Shown: positions 63,085 to 64,000 of the stretch, piece after piece
Numbering within the stretch: position 1 is the first letter of the stretch
Layout of the letters: each line of letters begins with the position of its first letter
DNA from: CAZAYY01 sp964489525
GTDB lineage: Bacteria; Chloroflexota; Anaerolineae; Anaerolineales; JABWBV01
Assembly: GCA_964489525.1 (NCBI GenBank)
Contig: CAZAYY010000019.1
Span: 1 to 64,000 of the forward strand
Direction of reading: 5' to 3'
Length of the DNA stretch: 64,000 nucleotides
Notes under the pieces: model-generated
Databases searched by the model: none
What the model was told of the DNA's origin: nothing
What the model saw: only the letters and a program-made list of their open reading frames with translations
Made by a program: the position numbers and the translations under genes

Positions 63085-64000
63085 AACCAGGCCTACCAGC
63101 AGCCCGCAGAAGTGGAAGCCGCCATCGCCCAGGCCCGCCAGGAACTGGCCGCCCTGCAGGAAGACGGCGTGGTGCGCCTGCCCGGCCAACCCGCCCGCCT
63201 GACCTGGCAGCGCGAAGGCATTGACGAAATCCGCCTGGCGCTTGAAGCCCTGGTGGATGGCAGCCGCCCGCCCCAGGGCGTCCATCCGCTCAGCGGCCTG
63301 CGCGATCTGTACGTCCGGGTGACCGGCGACTACGACATGCACGGGCGTTTCGACCCTTCCCGCTCCCAGTTTGCCAGCGCCGACAGCAGCACCATGGCTG
63401 GCATGGTGGCGAACGCCCTCAACAAACGGGTGATTGACCTGTTCAACCAGTACCCGCAGTGGTGGCTGCCTGCCGTCACCGTGGAAGATTTCACCTCGCT
63501 CCAACAGGTGCGCTGGGTTACCCTGGGCGGGATTGGCGAACTGCCCACCGTGGCCGAAGGTGCCGCCTACAGCGAAATGGCCTGGGACGACCAGACTGAA
63601 ACCGCCAGCTTTGTCAAAAAAGGCGGGTATATTGGCATTACCCAGGAAGCGATTGACAAGGACGACACCCGCCGCCTGCAAACTGCGCCGCGCGCCCTGG
63701 CCCAGGCTGCCTGGATGACGCTGGGTAAATCCATTGCCGCCATCTTCACCGCCAACAGCGGCGCCGGGCCAGCCATGAGCGATGGCAATGCCCTGTTCCA
63801 CGCCAACCACAGCAACCTGGGCACCACCGCCCTCAGTTTTTCGGCCTGGAGCGCCACCCGCACTGCCATGCAGAAGCAAACCGAGCTGAACAGCGGCGAA
63901 GCCCTCGGCGGGCTGACCTCACCTTACATGCTCTGGATTCCGGTGGACCTCGAAACCACCGCCGAACAGGTGTTGGGAAGCTTTAGCGACCCGCGTGAAG
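63085..64000 (+). pseudogene. Major capsid protein domain downstream of an in-frame TAA, runs off the right edge
   Basis: The frame after the TAA stays open for 305 codons to the window end and codes for a capsid-like domain (Mu gpT-like): DMHGRFDPSRSQFAS, VEDFTSLQQVRWVTLGG, YIGITQEAIDKDD, ALFHANHSNLGTTALS, MLWIPVDLETTAEQVLG. It has no ATG near its beginning; the only start with a possible site is GTG at 63169 (AGGA 9 nt upstream). Either translation begins there, or the domain is silenced by the TAA. The first residues after TAA (NQAYQQPAEVEAAI) continue the helical linker of the previous segment, which favours an originally single polypeptide. Confidence 0.6.

Overview
The window is one contiguous stretch of a GC-rich bacterial chromosome. 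It most resembles the Chloroflexota, probably Anaerolineae or a relative. That assignment is inference, from a riboflavin ABC transporter of the RibXY type behind an FMN riboswitch, tandem LCP proteins, Pro/Thr-rich lipoprotein linkers, a yabE-like G5 gene beside rsmA, and start codons sitting 6-13 nt behind a TATAAT-like box. No rRNA is present. The only RNA genes seen are a 4.5S-type SRP RNA and tRNA-Ser(GGA).

Layout. 1-1.5 kb: type I glutamine synthetase (cut by the left edge) divergent from a BLUF blue-light sensor. 1.8-9.5 kb: a DnaE2/ImuC-like polymerase, then an operon of an SDR-like protein, deoC and a two-domain ALDH16-type aldehyde dehydrogenase (deoxyribose-phosphate breakdown and acetaldehyde oxidation). 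9.9-15.7 kb: lipoprotein, rsmA with a G5/3D cell-wall gene, SRP RNA, and a small respiratory cluster (Rieske protein, dihaem cytochrome c, a 33-residue membrane peptide, a nearby four-helix membrane protein) with no recognisable cytochrome b; then tRNA-Ser. 15.8-27.3 kb: GH1 glycosidase, aldo/keto reductase, GNAT, NfeD-slipin pair, Lgt-like protein with split NAD synthetase (amidase plus NadE), MFS exporter, ABC-F ATPase. 27.5-32.6 kb: two LCP ligases followed by a haem-c sensor kinase and NarL-type regulator. 32.6-36.6 kb: exported zinc-ribbon protein and the FMN-riboswitch riboflavin transporter. 37-45.9 kb: ComB-like phosphatase, GNAT, penicillin-acylase-like hydrolase, a DUF411/CopG-like lipoprotein with an in-frame TGA at its redox cysteine (selenoprotein candidate), YwaF-like protein, MFS, TIGR03862-like flavoprotein, MetH-activation-like protein. 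45.9-58.3 kb, all on the minus strand: secreted alpha-amylase, an FG-GAP/UnbV-MauG fusion, MalG, MalF, MalE carrying a C-terminal X25 starch-enzyme module, and oligopeptidase B. 58.8-64 kb: a phage packaging and head module (small and large terminase, portal, protease/capsid) whose protease-capsid frame is broken by a TAA.

How parts work together. The amylase and MalEFG form a maltodextrin scavenging route; no MalK is in the window. The Rieske/cytochrome c cluster, the MauG-like fusion and the haem kinase all depend on c-type cytochrome maturation outside the membrane. Intergenic spaces carry families of short palindromes, some ending in CTACA, which recur at about 5, 36.7, 41.7 and 51.5 kb.

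The observation most worth following is the DUF411 gene at 41.0-41.5 kb. Promoter-like box, ribosome binding site, lipoprotein signal and family domain are all intact, and the single interruption is TGA exactly where the family has the first Cys of C-G-C-C.
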